Positions 5,154 through 5,347 of a DNA stretch of 5,347 bases are shown here, piece by piece. Position 1 is the stretch's first letter, and every line of letters starts with the position of its first letter. This DNA comes from JAPLKX01 sp035530195 (GTDB lineage Bacteria > Hydrogenedentota > Hydrogenedentia > Hydrogenedentales > SLHB01), in NCBI GenBank assembly GCA_035530195.1, contig DATKVG010000214.1, forward strand, positions 1 through 5,347, read 5' to 3'. Below the pieces are notes generated by a model that searched no databases, had not been told where the DNA came from, and was given only the letters and a program-made list of their open reading frames with translations. The translations under genes were made by a program, and so were the position numbers.

Positions 5154-5160
5154 GGGATTT

Positions 5161-5205
5161 CCGTTGAAAAAACGGGTTCTCCCATTTTTCGCTGCGGAAA
5201 ATGGG
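5161..5205 (+). promoter_or_regulatory. Two hairpins in the 5' leader
   Basis: CCGTT/AACGG (5161-5165 with 5171-5175) forms a small hairpin right at the predicted transcript start. CCCATTTTTCGC (5181-5192) then pairs with GCGGAAAATGGG (5194-5205) over 11 bases plus a wobble, the innermost pairs opening to form the loop. No known riboswitch is recognised. A decayed repeat of the CCCATTTTT type is an alternative. Confidence 0.4.
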
Positions 5206-5265
5206 CCATTGGGCGTGTTTCACACACTGGGCTTCGATCAAATGAAGGGAAGGAGACCCTGAACA

Positions 5266-5347
5266 ATGCAGGAAATCAAACGTGTTGCAGTGCTGGGTTC
5301 GGGCGTTATGGGAGGGGCAATCGCGGCACTCTTGGCCAATTGCGGGG
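5266..5347 (+). CDS. 3-hydroxyacyl-CoA dehydrogenase, N-terminal start (partial)
   Basis: The first 27 residues, beginning MQEIKRVAVLGSGVMGGAIA, are the start of a Rossmann fold with the GxGxxG dinucleotide-binding loop (GSGVMGG at 11-17). The GSGVMGxxIAxxLANxG form is characteristic of NAD-dependent 3-hydroxyacyl-CoA dehydrogenases (FadB/HADH type), which oxidise 3-hydroxyacyl-CoA to 3-ketoacyl-CoA in fatty-acid beta-oxidation in the cytoplasm. The start is supported by AAGGAG (5250-5255) ten bases upstream. It has its own promoter and leader, so it likely opens a new operon; thiolase or acyl-CoA dehydrogenase genes commonly follow. The window ends before any catalytic residue, so other Rossmann dehydrogenases with the same loop cannot be fully excluded. 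Confidence 0.8.
   Translation, partial: MQEIKRVAVLGSGVMGGAIAALLANCG

Noticed and set aside
5017..5262. 81-codon plus-strand ORF ending just before the dehydrogenase start
   Set aside because: It overlaps the methyltransferase tail, the promoter and the leader hairpins, and shows no domain or ribosome binding site.

Overview
The window comes from a fairly GC-rich bacterial chromosome. A lipobox signal peptide on one protein suggests a Gram-negative-type envelope. The PhoPQ_related (PqaA-like) lipoprotein, the long palindromic intergenic repeats and the heptamer minisatellite are of a kind I associate with planctomycete, lentisphaere or Hydrogenedentes-like genomes. That placement is a guess, not something the sequence proves.

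Left part (1-1240). A plus-strand gene ends at 104 and converges with a minus-strand pair. The pair is a DUF523/TudS-like iron-sulfur protein (884-432), then an unlisted 39-codon ORF with a strong ribosome binding site (412-293). Between the convergent ends a 74-bp block carrying a perfect-looking GC hairpin is repeated three times in tandem (103-324). Upstream of the DUF523 gene lies about 285 bp without a convincing intact gene, holding a possible zinc-ribbon gene remnant. A 68-bp near-perfect palindrome follows (1170-1237).

Middle (1275-2890), all minus strand. A membrane-anchored protein of unknown function (2363-1275) has one transmembrane helix, a Ser/Thr minisatellite linker, a central domain, a heptamer-repeat/proline linker and a C-terminal beta-type domain. 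Its start overlaps by 4 bp the tail of another reading frame, so it was once the downstream member of an operon. That upstream partner now survives only as a 3' remnant. It is fused to a 5' remnant of a second gene that resembles a type II restriction endonuclease family. This looks like a deletion or rearrangement scar.

Right part (2894-5347), plus strand. A complete PhoPQ_related alpha/beta-hydrolase lipoprotein is followed by a second palindromic repeat. Next comes a class I SAM methyltransferase broken by an internal deletion and frameshift. A good sigma70-type promoter and a structured leader then precede the start of a 3-hydroxyacyl-CoA dehydrogenase that runs off the window.

The genes do not form one pathway. 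The region reads as an accessory patchwork of solitary intact genes, three or more decaying fragments and several repeat classes. I found no clearly new multi-gene system. The best candidates for a second look are the membrane protein with its frame-sensitive repeat, the two-gene scar upstream of it, and the triplicated hairpin block.
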